Shown here: positions 1-8,132 of the stretch, piece after piece
Layout: each line of letters opens with the position of its first letter
Numbering within the stretch: the stretch's first letter is position 1
NCBI RefSeq assembly: GCF_014284125.1
Contig: NZ_JACOFX010000009.1
Span: 1 to 64,000 of the forward strand
Origin: Undibacterium umbellatum
GTDB lineage: Bacteria > Pseudomonadota > Gammaproteobacteria > Burkholderiales > Burkholderiaceae_D
Direction of reading: 5' to 3'
DNA length: 64,000 bases
The notes under the pieces: model-generated
What the model was told of the DNA's origin: nothing
The model's database searches: none
The model's input: the letters and a program-made list of their open reading frames with translations, nothing else
Position numbers and translations under genes: made by a program

Positions 1-105
1 CTGAGTCTCACCATGTTTGAAACAACGCCAATAAATCAACTACTTACGCCGTCATCGGGAAATCTCAATGACGATAATCAACCAAAACAGATGTCTCTCC
101 TATGA
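1..105 (+). CDS. possible 3' end of an upstream gene (partial)
   Basis: Frame 1 is open from the first base of the window to a TGA at 103-105, giving 34 codons rich in Asn, Asp, Gln and Pro, as in many protein tails. The other two forward frames stop within 20 bases. This could be the end of a gene belonging to the halogenase locus, but 34 codons can be open by chance and no family is recognisable. Confidence 0.25.
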   Translation: MSLTMFETTPINQLLTPSSGNLNDDNQPKQMSLL

Positions 106-344
106 GAAACGTTGGGACACTAGTGAAGTACATTCAAAGTTGATATAAAACTGATTCTATAAAAAAATAAAATCAAAATTTGATCAAATACCGAAAGGAA
201 TCAAGCTTGTAGTAGCAGAAAATATGTGAAATACTTAGCTGAGAATAAGTGAAATTTTCAAGGCTAAAAATTCAATTTCACGCCCTCCAGCAAGTCCCGC
301 TTGTGCCGGACTTTTTTCTTAGCAAGTTTAAATCTGGCAAAAAA
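106..344. other. AT-rich intergenic region upstream of the halogenase gene
   Basis: This AT-rich stretch lies between the possible upstream tail and the ATG at 345. It should hold the promoter of the halogenase operon, but I see no convincing -35/-10 pair with normal spacing. An in-frame GTG at 249 extends the reading frame, but the added residues precede the family's conserved nucleotide-binding start and are probably not translated. Confidence 0.4.
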
Positions 345-1877
345 ATGAGAGTAAAAAGTATTGCGATTATTGGTGGCGGCACAGCTGGCTGGCTCACTGC
401 AAATCACCTGGCGGTGGAACTCAGGGCAGAGACAGATGTCACGATTACGGTCATCGAATCGCCAGAAATTGGTATTATCGGCGTCGGTGAAGGCACTGTC
501 CCTCATATCAGGAAATCCTTGATGAAATTTGGCATTCCTGAAGCTGAGTTGCTTGCCACTTGCGATACCACCTTCAAGAAAGGGATCAAGTTTGTGGACT
601 GGATGACGCCGTCTGCTTCAAATCCCGGAAATAGTTATTACCACCCATTTTCTTCGCCCTATCCCGGCGGCACAGATGTCACGGCGCTCTACCTGAAAAA
701 CTCTGGCAGCATGCATTTTTCAGATGTAGCAGAGACTCCTGTTCTTGCCGATGCAATGAAATCACCCAAGAAGGTGTCGTCAGCACAATATGAAGGCGTG
801 GTCAATTATGCCTATCATTTTAATGCCGTTAAATTTGGACAGCTATTAGCAACAAATGCCAAAGAAAAATTGCGGGTCAAGCATAAATCTGCAACGATAG
901 TCGACGCAAAGTTGAACGACCGGGGTGAGGTCGCTTATCTGATCACCAGAGAAGGTGAGCAACTGCATTATGATTTTTATGTGGATTGCTCAGGATTTCA
1001 TTCACTGATCATGGGGAAAGTACTTAATATCCCTTTTATCGATAAATCTGCACAAATCCTGACGGACACTGCTCTGGCTGTGCAAATACCTACCGCAGCC
1101 GAAACTGAAATCCCGCCTTATACTTTAGCCAAAGCGCACACCGCAGGATGGATGTGGGACATACCACTGACCAACCGGCGCGGCGTTGGTTTTGTTTATT
1201 CAAGCGCGCATATGACAGAGGATGTGGCAATTCAAAACCTGTCAAAATATCTGCAACTGGATACAGATAAATTCTCGCCTCGCAAGATCCCCATGCGCAT
1301 GGGCTACAGGGAGAAATTCTGGTGCAAGAACGTGGTGGCGCTGGGCCTGGCACAAGGTTTCGTCGAGCCGCTGGAAGCAACATCCATCTTTGTCACCGAT
1401 TTTTCTGCCGAACTGTTTGCACGCAATTTTTCAGTCGAAAAAGAAACCATGTCTGTGGCTGCGGATTATTGCAACAAAGTCGTCTCCTATACCTGGGAGC
1501 GTGTCATGGATTTTGTGCAAATGCATTACTGCATTTCAGACCGCCAGGACTCCGACTTCTGGCGCGCGAATACCAATGAAGCAAAACGCTCGGATATCCT
1601 GAGCGAGAGGCTCGCCATGTGGAAAATCAATCCACCCAAGAAATCCGATTTCTTCAGCCGCTTTGATTTATTTGATGTAGATAATTTTCTCTTTGTGCTC
1701 TACGGCATGAAATATCAAACCAGGCCCAGGAATATGACGAATTATGAAGAGGATTACTTCAAGCGCGAAATTGAAAACATAAAAATAAGTAGCCGGAAAT
1801 TATCTGGTGAACTATTAGGGCATAGGGAATGGCTGGAAAAATTCCTGGCAGCTTACGCTCAATCATTAAGGAACTGA
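345..1877 (+). CDS. flavin-dependent tryptophan halogenase family protein
   Basis: This 510-residue protein belongs to the tryptophan halogenase (PrnA/RebH) family, which uses FADH2, O2 and halide to make hypohalous acid that halogenates an aromatic ring. The N-terminus carries the FAD-binding GGGTAGW motif (about residues 10-16). The GEGTVP box follows, and the Lys of TTFKKG (K78) aligns with the catalytic Lys79 of PrnA. The family signature WxWxIP is present as WMWDIP, and EPLEAT matches the region of the catalytic Glu346. The start at 345 is chosen because it places the Rossmann motif at the usual distance; a GTG at 249 in the same frame is rejected. It is one base upstream of the next gene, so the two are probably translationally coupled. 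Halogenase homologues beside TonB receptors often have no known substrate, so actual halogenation of tryptophan is not assured. Confidence 0.9.
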   Translation: MRVKSIAIIGGGTAGWLTANHLAVELRAETDVTITVIESPEIGIIGVGEGTVPHIRKSLMKFGIPEAELLATCDTTFKKGIKFVDWMTPSASNPGNSYYHPFSSPYPGGTDVTALYLKNSGSMHFSDVAETPVLADAMKSPKKVSSAQYEGVVNYAYHFNAVKFGQLLATNAKEKLRVKHKSATIVDAKLNDRGEVAYLITREGEQLHYDFYVDCSGFHSLIMGKVLNIPFIDKSAQILTDTALAVQIPTAAETEIPPYTLAKAHTAGWMWDIPLTNRRGVGFVYSSAHMTEDVAIQNLSKYLQLDTDKFSPRKIPMRMGYREKFWCKNVVALGLAQGFVEPLEATSIFVTDFSAELFARNFSVEKETMSVAADYCNKVVSYTWERVMDFVQMHYCISDRQDSDFWRANTNEAKRSDILSERLAMWKINPPKKSDFFSRFDLFDVDNFLFVLYGMKYQTRPRNMTNYEEDYFKREIENIKISSRKLSGELLGHREWLEKFLAAYAQSLRN

Positions 1878-1878
1878 G

Positions 1879-2598
1879 ATGGGCAATGCTATAGATGCCG
1901 CATTTTCTCTGCGCATGCCACCTGATATCCAAAGCGTGACGATAGGTGATCACCAGGCAATTATCATTGATAATTTTCTTCAGAATCCTGAAGAGATGAA
2001 AGCGATAGGGATCAGTAGCAGCTTTCATCCTTATCCAAATTTCGATAAAAAGAAAGGCTATCCAGGCATACGCGCCCAGGCCCCTGCCGAGTATTCAAAC
2101 ACGATCACTGAATTTCTTGAACCGCTCATCAAGTTAAATTTTGGTGTACCAGAAGAATTGGCCTTACGCAAAAGCATGTGCGCGTTTTCTTTGACGACCA
2201 TGCATGCAAATGACCTTAGCCCCTTGCAAAGGACACCGCATTTTGATGCAAGCAGCCCTCATCACATGGCGGTGCTGCTCTACCTCTGCGATGAAAGACA
2301 TGGTGGCACTGGTTTTTATCGGCATAAAGCAACAGGTTTGCAACAAATCACGGAAGCCACGCGCGAGCATTATCTGGATGTGTACTACGAGGAAATCAAT
2401 GCCGTACGGCCACCAACCAGGTACTTTGATGATAGCAACGAGCATTTCAGTTTTTTGGGCATGATACCTGCCAAATTCAACCGACTGGTGATTTATCGCG
2501 GCAGCTTATTGCATACGGCCTGCATTAATCCAGCATTGAGCATTAACGACAACCCGCGCAGTGGTCGCCTGACCGTAAATACTTTTTACGATTTTTGA
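1879..2598 (+). CDS. DUF6445 family protein, 2OG-oxygenase-like
   Basis: This 239-residue protein resembles the DUF6445 family, commonly encoded next to tryptophan halogenases. No signal peptide is visible, so it should be cytoplasmic. The sequence has a PHFDAS motif near residue 121, a later LLHTACI and a terminal RSGRLTVNTF. This H-x-D ... H ... R spacing resembles the iron and 2-oxoglutarate ligands of prolyl-4-hydroxylase-like oxygenases. That assignment is inference from motif order, not a demonstrated activity. The ATG lies one base after the halogenase stop, with an AAGGA ribosome site inside the halogenase end, which indicates coupled translation and a shared task. Confidence 0.75.
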   Translation: MGNAIDAAFSLRMPPDIQSVTIGDHQAIIIDNFLQNPEEMKAIGISSSFHPYPNFDKKKGYPGIRAQAPAEYSNTITEFLEPLIKLNFGVPEELALRKSMCAFSLTTMHANDLSPLQRTPHFDASSPHHMAVLLYLCDERHGGTGFYRHKATGLQQITEATREHYLDVYYEEINAVRPPTRYFDDSNEHFSFLGMIPAKFNRLVIYRGSLLHTACINPALSINDNPRSGRLTVNTFYDF

Positions 2599-2689
2599 AT
2601 AGAGTTTTTTGCTTGCTTGACGATTAGTTAGAAATTCACAAGCATTGAATGATGGAATGATCGCCCCCATGAGATAGTTAAAGCATTTT

Positions 2690-2726
2690 AATCTGCCAAA
2701 TTTTCAAAAAAACCCGGCAGATTTTC
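2690..2726 (+). terminator. putative terminator of the halogenase operon
   Basis: AATCTGCC (2690-2697) and GGCAGATT (2716-2723) form an 8-bp stem with an 18-base AT-rich loop, followed by a short T-rich run. It lies between the convergent DUF6445 gene and the small secreted-protein gene. The large loop makes it a moderate rather than strong terminator. Confidence 0.45.
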
Positions 2727-2753
2727 TTGCATCAAGCTATGACCGCATCCAGA

Positions 2754-2948
2754 TTATTGTTGGCATGCAATGAAGTAATACGATGCATTGCCCATTCTCA
2801 CTCCTGCGTACTGAGAACCTGGCCAGACTGCCTGGCAATAGCTCGCGCCATCCACATTGCCGGTGACAGCAAAATAGCGAATTTCGGCAGCAGTAGCGTT
2901 TCCTGCAACAGCACACAACATCAACAAGGATACAAGCATTTTTTTCAT
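2754..2948 (-). CDS. small secreted protein with two cysteines (hypothetical)
   Basis: This 64-residue product is not one I recognise. It begins MKKMLVSLLML and has a hydrophobic core ending in NATA-AEI, a typical signal peptidase I site, leaving a mature peptide of about 43 residues. The mature part is rich in Tyr, Ala and Gly and has two Cys, one near its middle (SYCQAVW) and one three residues from the end, which could form a disulfide in the periplasm. The ATG at 2948 is preceded by a GGAG ribosome site seven bases upstream; an in-frame extension to 3029 lacks these features and is rejected. It lies between the halogenase pair and the TonB receptor and points the same way as the receptor. 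Function unknown. Confidence 0.65.
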   Translation of the reverse strand: MKKMLVSLLMLCAVAGNATAAEIRYFAVTGNVDGASYCQAVWPGSQYAGVRMGNASYYFIACQQ

Positions 2949-3055
2949 GAAATTCTCCGTATGTTTTATGAAGCACTGATAGGGACTACAAATTTTCCTG
3001 GTCGTTAAACCTGGAAAAATACTCAACAAAATTGGTGATGGAAATTGTCATGCAA

Positions 3056-3090
3056 TAAAAAAAGCCTGGCAGAAGCCAGGCTTTTTTTAC
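3056..3090 (-). terminator. rho-independent terminator of the TonB receptor gene
   Basis: AGCCTGGC (3063-3070) and GCCAGGCT (3075-3082) form a perfect 8-bp stem with a four-base loop. Runs of A and T flank both sides, so the structure can act in both directions. It starts two bases after the receptor stop codon. Confidence 0.9.
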
Positions 3091-3091
3091 A

Positions 3092-5704
3092 TCAGAACTT
3101 CGCCGAGAGGCTCAGTCTGTAAGTGGTTTCACCCAGGAAAGACCAGGCTGGGTAGCCGCCTTTCAATGGTGTTTTTACAGTTGTATCGTACCCTGCTGCA
3201 CCGTACTGGACATCATCTTGTTTGAGCAAGTTGATGGCTTCAAACTGCAATCTGAATTGCTTGTTGATGTTCCAGCCAAAGCTCGCATCCAGTGTGCCAT
3301 ATGGATCATGCATACGGTTGCCGTAGTAACCTGTTTCACGAACCATATACTTGGAACGCCAGTTGTAAGCCAGGCGTGCAGAGTAATCAGCATTTTCCCA
3401 ATAGCCGACCAGATTGAGGTTATGCTTGGATGACAAGGTGAAGACATTGAGCCTGTCCTGATAGCTGATCGCAGGCGCTTTCGCATTTGCCAGTGTGTAG
3501 TTGGCAACAACACCAAAGCCATTGTCGAAAGAGTGATTGATCTGCGCTTCCAGACCATCAATCTTGCCGCCGCCAGCATTGACATAACGGTTGACTGTCC
3601 AGCTGTCTTTGCCTGTATCAGGGCTGACCACACCGATGCTTTGATTGACCTGGGTATCACTGGTGATGAAATTGTTGATGTCTTTATGGAAGTACATCAA
3701 GGAAATCAGATTGCCTTTACCATAGTAATACTCCACACCCAAATCAAACTGGGTTGATTTCATCGGTTTCAAACCAGCAGAACCAAAGTTCACGGTTTCA
3801 TTACCTGCCACAGTATCCCGGTAACCGATTTGCGTGGACAGGAACATGTTTTCATAGTTAGGACGTGTCACGGCTTGAGAGGCCGTCGCACGCAGGATCA
3901 CATTTTTCTGCAAATCATAAGCGATATTCAAACTTGGTAGTACATCGCTATAGCTGGCACTATTTGTGACCAGAGTACGGCCCCAACCATCATTTTGACC
4001 TACATCACCTGCTGCCAGTGGCGTACCATCAAGCTTGTAACCCGTGCTGTTCACTTTGGTTTTGATATAGCGCAGACCAAAATTACCATGCAGCTTGTCT
4101 TCTTCAAAGTTGAACATACCATAAGCAGCGGTATTGTCTTCTTTCAGGATACCCAGACCAGACCTGTCTTCAACCCAGCGAGTAACTGCACCGAGTGAAC
4201 TGGCCAGCATGGCGCTGGTGTTAGGACGTGGGTAAGACCAGCCTGGCGTGCCCATTTGTATCGTACCGTCGTACAGGCTGGCTGTAGAAACTGACGGTGG
4301 ATTATTGGAGATGGCGCGATCTGTATGCTTCTCGAAAGTATGCTCTGTGGTACGGAAACCTGTTTTGAAGGAAGAAATCGAACCCCAGTTCAGTTTCAAT
4401 GTCAGATCAGCTTGCGCAAAATTCTCTTTATCAGAGTTTGGTCCACGTGCCAGTGCCCAGGTCGACACATCGGAATTGGCTGGCAGGTTTGCCAGGCCAA
4501 CGGACTGATTGGAAGATGGATTAACCTTGATCAGTGTGCCCGTTGCATCGATAGTACCTGTCCATTTAGGCAGATTGCCACCACTGTAACCGTAGTTGGT
4601 CGTCAGTGATGTACCACCATCTGCCTTGGTGGTGCCAGCGACGGCTTCAAGTTTGAAGTCATTGGTTTTGTAGCTACCATTCACGGTAAAACTGTCTGAC
4701 GTCATTTTACCTGCACGCGCCCAGGTTTGAACGAAAGGCGCAGTGGTGTTTGCCAGCGTTGTGTTGCTGCTCAGGCAGGCACCTGCTGCATTCCGGGCTG
4801 TACAGCTTTTGCCCTGGAAAATATAGTGGCTGCTATTGGAGTTATTGGCGTCCAGCTCCAGTTTCATATAGTTCAGGCCAAGATCGAAACCTTGTGCTGG
4901 CTTGGCTTGCAAGCTGATATTAAATGCCTTGCGCTCACGTTCCTGAACAAAAGTGGATGGCGTTACGTCGTCAGACCAGCGTGCATCTGCTTCAACACCG
5001 CGACGGATATAGTCACTCTTCTCTCTGGCACCAGCAACCAGTACACCAAAAGAGTTGGCATCATTTTTCCAGGCGAACATGCCTGAAACATCAGTACCGA
5101 TTTTATCTGTCAAACTGCCTTTGCTGGCTTTCACGCCGACGTAAGCCGAATTAGCAGCCATGTCGAGTGGTTTGCGTGTCTTGACGATCACCGTTCCACC
5201 AATACCGCCTTCAGTCAAATCTGCCTGGGAAGATTTGTACACTTCCATGCCGCCAATCAATTCGGAAGGCAGCAGGGAGTAATTGAAGGAACGGTCAATT
5301 GCTTGCTGATCATACCAGCCTGTCGAGGCCACAGTCTGGCCGTTCAAGGTGGTATAAGTCATTTGTGGATCAGAACCACGGACTGAAACCGAAGCGCCCT
5401 GACCGAAAGCACGACCAACGGTCACGCCTGGAATACGGCCCAGCGATTCACCCACGTCATTGTCAGGCAACTTGCCCACATCTTCTGCGGACACGGCATC
5501 GACCACCCCATTGGCATTGCGCTTGATATTGACTGCATTTTGCAGTGCTGAGCGAATACCAGTGACAGTTACCTGCTGAACTTCATCTTTTGCGCCTTTT
5601 TTTGAATCGGCTTCCTGTGCTTGCGCAGTCATCGCTACGCTCATCACCATCACAGCAACTGCCGCTGCGATAGGTGTCAAATTATTTGCTGAATTACGTT
5701 TCAT
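3092..5704 (-). CDS. TonB-dependent outer-membrane receptor
   Basis: This 870-residue protein is a TonB-dependent receptor of the Xanthomonas/Caulobacter type (TIGR01782-like), a class often used for carbohydrate or other non-siderophore uptake. Visible in order are a signal peptide ending TAQA-QEA, a TonB-box-like segment (VQQVTVTGIR), a plug domain (DVGKLPDNDVGESLGRIPG and a GGIGGTVIVKTRKPL segment) and a long beta-barrel. The protein ends in Phe, as outer-membrane proteins usually do. The ATG at 5704 has a strong GGGGGAG site; the upstream in-frame ATG at 5731 lacks one. The gene ends at a strong terminator. Association with the halogenase pair suggests a shared substrate, but the ligand cannot be read from sequence. 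Confidence 0.93.
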   Translation of the reverse strand: MKRNSANNLTPIAAAVAVMVMSVAMTAQAQEADSKKGAKDEVQQVTVTGIRSALQNAVNIKRNANGVVDAVSAEDVGKLPDNDVGESLGRIPGVTVGRAFGQGASVSVRGSDPQMTYTTLNGQTVASTGWYDQQAIDRSFNYSLLPSELIGGMEVYKSSQADLTEGGIGGTVIVKTRKPLDMAANSAYVGVKASKGSLTDKIGTDVSGMFAWKNDANSFGVLVAGAREKSDYIRRGVEADARWSDDVTPSTFVQERERKAFNISLQAKPAQGFDLGLNYMKLELDANNSNSSHYIFQGKSCTARNAAGACLSSNTTLANTTAPFVQTWARAGKMTSDSFTVNGSYKTNDFKLEAVAGTTKADGGTSLTTNYGYSGGNLPKWTGTIDATGTLIKVNPSSNQSVGLANLPANSDVSTWALARGPNSDKENFAQADLTLKLNWGSISSFKTGFRTTEHTFEKHTDRAISNNPPSVSTASLYDGTIQMGTPGWSYPRPNTSAMLASSLGAVTRWVEDRSGLGILKEDNTAAYGMFNFEEDKLHGNFGLRYIKTKVNSTGYKLDGTPLAAGDVGQNDGWGRTLVTNSASYSDVLPSLNIAYDLQKNVILRATASQAVTRPNYENMFLSTQIGYRDTVAGNETVNFGSAGLKPMKSTQFDLGVEYYYGKGNLISLMYFHKDINNFITSDTQVNQSIGVVSPDTGKDSWTVNRYVNAGGGKIDGLEAQINHSFDNGFGVVANYTLANAKAPAISYQDRLNVFTLSSKHNLNLVGYWENADYSARLAYNWRSKYMVRETGYYGNRMHDPYGTLDASFGWNINKQFRLQFEAINLLKQDDVQYGAAGYDTTVKTPLKGGYPAWSFLGETTYRLSLSAKF

Positions 5705-5920
5705 ATACTCCCCCAAGAAATTCCTAATCAAAGTTTCAGCTTCACATGAAAACTGAAAATTCCAACAATTAGACCTGCACGCTTACATAAAACCCACTTC
5801 AATACCACAAGCAAAACCATCCCTCTCATCCAGTTTTACTTTTCCCAGGAATGCAAGGATATCGCAACCTGGCTGTGTTTTTTTTCTCGCGGCGACTGCG
5901 GTATTGGCCATGGATCTCAC

Positions 5921-5940
5921 GCCACAGTATCAACTGTGGC
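5921..5940. repeat. perfect inverted repeat in the receptor leader
   Basis: GCCACAGT (5921-5928) and ACTGTGGC (5933-5940) are perfect inverted arms with a four-base loop. The element lies about 217 bases upstream of the receptor start, inside the leader if the 6032-6060 promoter is used. It could be a dimeric repressor site or an RNA hairpin. Confidence 0.55.
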
Positions 5941-6031
5941 CACGACAGGCGTACTCTGAAGCCATCCCCTATTTAGCAAATTCACATGCAGATATCGGCT
6001 TGTGGAAAATACTTAACAGCGAATGAGGCTC

Positions 6032-6060
6032 ACTTTAAGGAGCGTAAAAGTGGTTGTCAA
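6032..6060 (-). promoter_or_regulatory. candidate promoter of the TonB receptor gene
   Basis: On the minus strand a perfect TTGACA (-35, 6060-6055) is followed after 17 bases by TAAAGT (-10, 6037-6032). Use of it would give a leader of roughly 320 nucleotides before the receptor ATG. Confidence 0.45.
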
Positions 6061-6062
6061 GC

Positions 6063-6104
6063 GGTATCTACGTGGTATCATCGCTACCATTATTGGTATT
6101 ATCG
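6063..6104. repeat. three GGTAT-type repeats upstream of the receptor promoter
   Basis: GGTATCTACG (6063-6072), GGTATCATCG (6074-6083) and GGTATTATCG (6095-6104) are near-identical direct repeats. Their starts are 11 and 21 bases apart, roughly one and two helical turns. They lie immediately upstream of the candidate -35 of the receptor promoter, the position expected of activator sites. Confidence 0.5.
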
Positions 6105-6556
6105 TAAAGCGTTAGCAAACATGCATAAGCTTATGTTTTTTATGAATAATTTATATTTAGGGTGAAAATTCACACTTAAGTGGACTGTATCCAACAGCCA
6201 ACACAATATAATTAAACAATATGCATGGGCAAAAGCAAAAGCCAAAGTTTCGCTTTGAAGGAAAGCAGCGTTTCGCAAGTTGGAATGCTGCGTTTCAAGG
6301 TAATGAGAAAAACTGTTTAGCTGTTCCGAAACTTGATTATTGCGAAGCTGACCAGATAAAATCCAACTGGTATTAGATTGGCACCGAATTTGCGATCTTC
6401 GAAGACTTCAAACAGAGTCCATCGGAGGTGAATCCGGTTTTTTTCATTCTTCATTCCGCGCAAGTTTCTGCTGGCATGGCCGCGATCTGCTTTTGCCGCA
6501 CAATCTGGATTACACTATCAGGCACAACGGCAACCGCCCCTTCTGAATCCTGACGC

Positions 6557-7294
6557 ATGCCCTTACATTATCTGTCCGCTCTTACCTCACCCAAACGCAC
6601 GCCACAAGCGAATCTCCATCTGGGTGTCACACTGGCTTGCGTGGCAGGGGCGTTGAATGCCGGTGGTTTTTTGGCAGTTGGCCAATACACTTCCCATATG
6701 ACAGGCATGCTGTCGTCTGCGGCTGATGATTTGATTTTGGGGAAGATACTGCCCGCCTTTGCCGCACTGTTTATGTTGATCGCCTTTGCATGGGGAGCGG
6801 CCTGTACGGCTATCATGGTCAATTTCGCCAAGCGCAATCATTTTCGCTATATCTACACCCCGGTCTTGCTGCTGGAAGCATTGTTACTGCTCGTGTTTGG
6901 TCTGGTTGGTACCGAATTGCAGGAACATGCCGTCATCACCGTCTCTTTCACGACGGTCTTACTCTGCTATGTGATGGGCTTGCAGAATGCGCTGATCACC
7001 AAAATTTCCAAGGCAGAAATACGCACGACCCATGTCACCGGCCTGGTGACAGACATAGGCATAGAAGTCGGGAAAATGATTTACTGGAACAGGAATAAGG
7101 AAGAAATCCATCATCAAAATGAAGTGGGAGCCAATCTGCAAAAATTGCGCCTGCACAGCTTGCTGGTATTTGCCTTTTTTTCAGGCGGCTTGCTGGGTGC
7201 TTTTGGCTTCAAGCACTTCGGCTTCATTTCCACACTGCCAATTGCGACTGCGCTGGTGGTGCTGTCGCTGGCCCCGCGACTGAAAAACATGTGA
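6557..7294 (+). CDS. DUF1275 (YoaK-like) membrane protein
   Basis: This 245-residue inner-membrane protein belongs to the DUF1275/YoaK family, whose transport or enzymatic role is unknown. Typical segments are LACVAGALNAGGFLAVGQYTSH with a following MTG, and further on GLQNALITKISKAEIRTTHVTG, which is the most conserved family motif. About six hydrophobic helices are visible, the last near residues 195-240. The ribosome site is weak. It stands alone, convergent with the ABC importer genes on the opposite strand. Confidence 0.9.
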   Translation: MPLHYLSALTSPKRTPQANLHLGVTLACVAGALNAGGFLAVGQYTSHMTGMLSSAADDLILGKILPAFAALFMLIAFAWGAACTAIMVNFAKRNHFRYIYTPVLLLEALLLLVFGLVGTELQEHAVITVSFTTVLLCYVMGLQNALITKISKAEIRTTHVTGLVTDIGIEVGKMIYWNRNKEEIHHQNEVGANLQKLRLHSLLVFAFFSGGLLGAFGFKHFGFISTLPIATALVVLSLAPRLKNM

Positions 7295-7349
7295 GTCTGC
7301 CGGTGCTGTTACAGACATCAAGAAGCAACATGCCTGAAAACCCGGAAAA

Positions 7350-8009
7350 TCACACTTGATGGGCTTTTTGCAGGCGCTTTTCCAGTCGCCTTTGCACGAC
7401 TTCAAAGCACAGACTGAGCGCCCAGTATATGGCTGCTGCAGCGATATACAGCGGTAAGGGCCGAAAACTGGTGGCGATGACTTCCTTGGTCGCCAGCATC
7501 AATTCTGTCACGGTGATGACAGATACCAGCGAGGTATCCTTGATCAGACTGATAAGGGTATTGCTCATGGAAGGTACAGCGACGCGCATGGCCTGCGGCA
7601 CCACGATATAGCGCAGCGTCTGCGCATAGTTCAGGCCCAGGCTGGAACTCGCGGCCCACTGTCCACGGCTGACACCAAGTATCGCACCGCGTATGCTTTC
7701 CGACAGATAAGCACCAGAGTTAAGACTGAGTGCCAATATGCCAGCCGATGTCGCCGAGAACTCGACGCCCAGGCTGGGCAGCCCGTAATAGATGACGAAT
7801 ATCTGCACCAGCAAGGGTGTACCGCGTATCAGGCTGACATAGACCGCTGCTGGCGCACTGATGGCGGCAAATGGCAAAATGCGCGCCACTGCCAGCAGGA
7901 ATCCCAATATCAATCCCCCCACCATGGCACCAATGGCAAAAAGCAAGGTATAGGCCACGCCCTTAAGCATGACAGGGGCTGCCATCTGCAGCAATTCCAG
8001 AATTTCCAT
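7350..8009 (-). CDS. polar amino-acid (cystine-type) ABC transporter permease
   Basis: This 219-residue inner-membrane permease is of the His/Glu/Gln/cystine type (HisM/YecS-like). The EAA loop is visible as SSSLGLNYAQTLRYIVVPQAMR, which contacts the ATPase. Five transmembrane helices are suggested. It follows the binding-protein gene on the same strand after a 123-base gap containing two hairpins, one of which resembles an attenuating terminator. No ATPase gene follows; the next gene is convergent. The permease must therefore recruit an ATPase encoded elsewhere. Confidence 0.92.
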   Translation of the reverse strand: MEILELLQMAAPVMLKGVAYTLLFAIGAMVGGLILGFLLAVARILPFAAISAPAAVYVSLIRGTPLLVQIFVIYYGLPSLGVEFSATSAGILALSLNSGAYLSESIRGAILGVSRGQWAASSSLGLNYAQTLRYIVVPQAMRVAVPSMSNTLISLIKDTSLVSVITVTELMLATKEVIATSFRPLPLYIAAAAIYWALSLCFEVVQRRLEKRLQKAHQV

Positions 8010-8027
8010 GGCGACTTTAAAAAGAAA

Positions 8028-8048
8028 TATCCCCGCGGGACGGGGATA
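8028..8048 (-). terminator. attenuating hairpin between binding-protein and permease genes
   Basis: TATCCCCG (8028-8035) and CGGGGATA (8041-8048) form an 8-bp stem with a five-base loop. On the minus strand a T-rich run (TTTCTTTTT) follows it, directly before the permease gene. It probably terminates part of the transcripts, giving more binding protein than permease. Confidence 0.6.
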
Positions 8049-8096
8049 GAATTGTGACTAAGTGGAATCAATCCACTTAATCATACAGCTTAAGCA

Positions 8097-8121
8097 GCCG
8101 ACATTGCAGGGCAATGTCGGC
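8097..8121 (-). repeat. strong 3' hairpin after the binding-protein gene
   Basis: GCCGACATTGC (8097-8107) and GCAATGTCGGC (8111-8121) form a perfect 11-bp stem with a three-base loop. There is no T-run, so it is more likely to protect the 3' end of the binding-protein message than to terminate. Confidence 0.6.
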
Positions 8122-8132
8122 CTGATTGCAGC

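Larger units (their letters stand above)
5705..6556. other. 852-bp non-coding region between receptor and DUF1275 genes
   Basis: No reading frame of useful length is seen here. It holds a perfect hairpin (5921-5940), a minus-strand promoter candidate (6032-6060) and three similar ten-base repeats (6063-6104), all plausibly serving the TonB receptor. The stretch 6120-6556 shows no recognisable element and may contain the promoter of the DUF1275 gene. Confidence 0.6.

Noticed and set aside
249..344. N-terminal extension of the halogenase from the GTG at 249
   Set aside because: The extension has no family similarity and the conserved FAD motif starts right after the ATG at 345.
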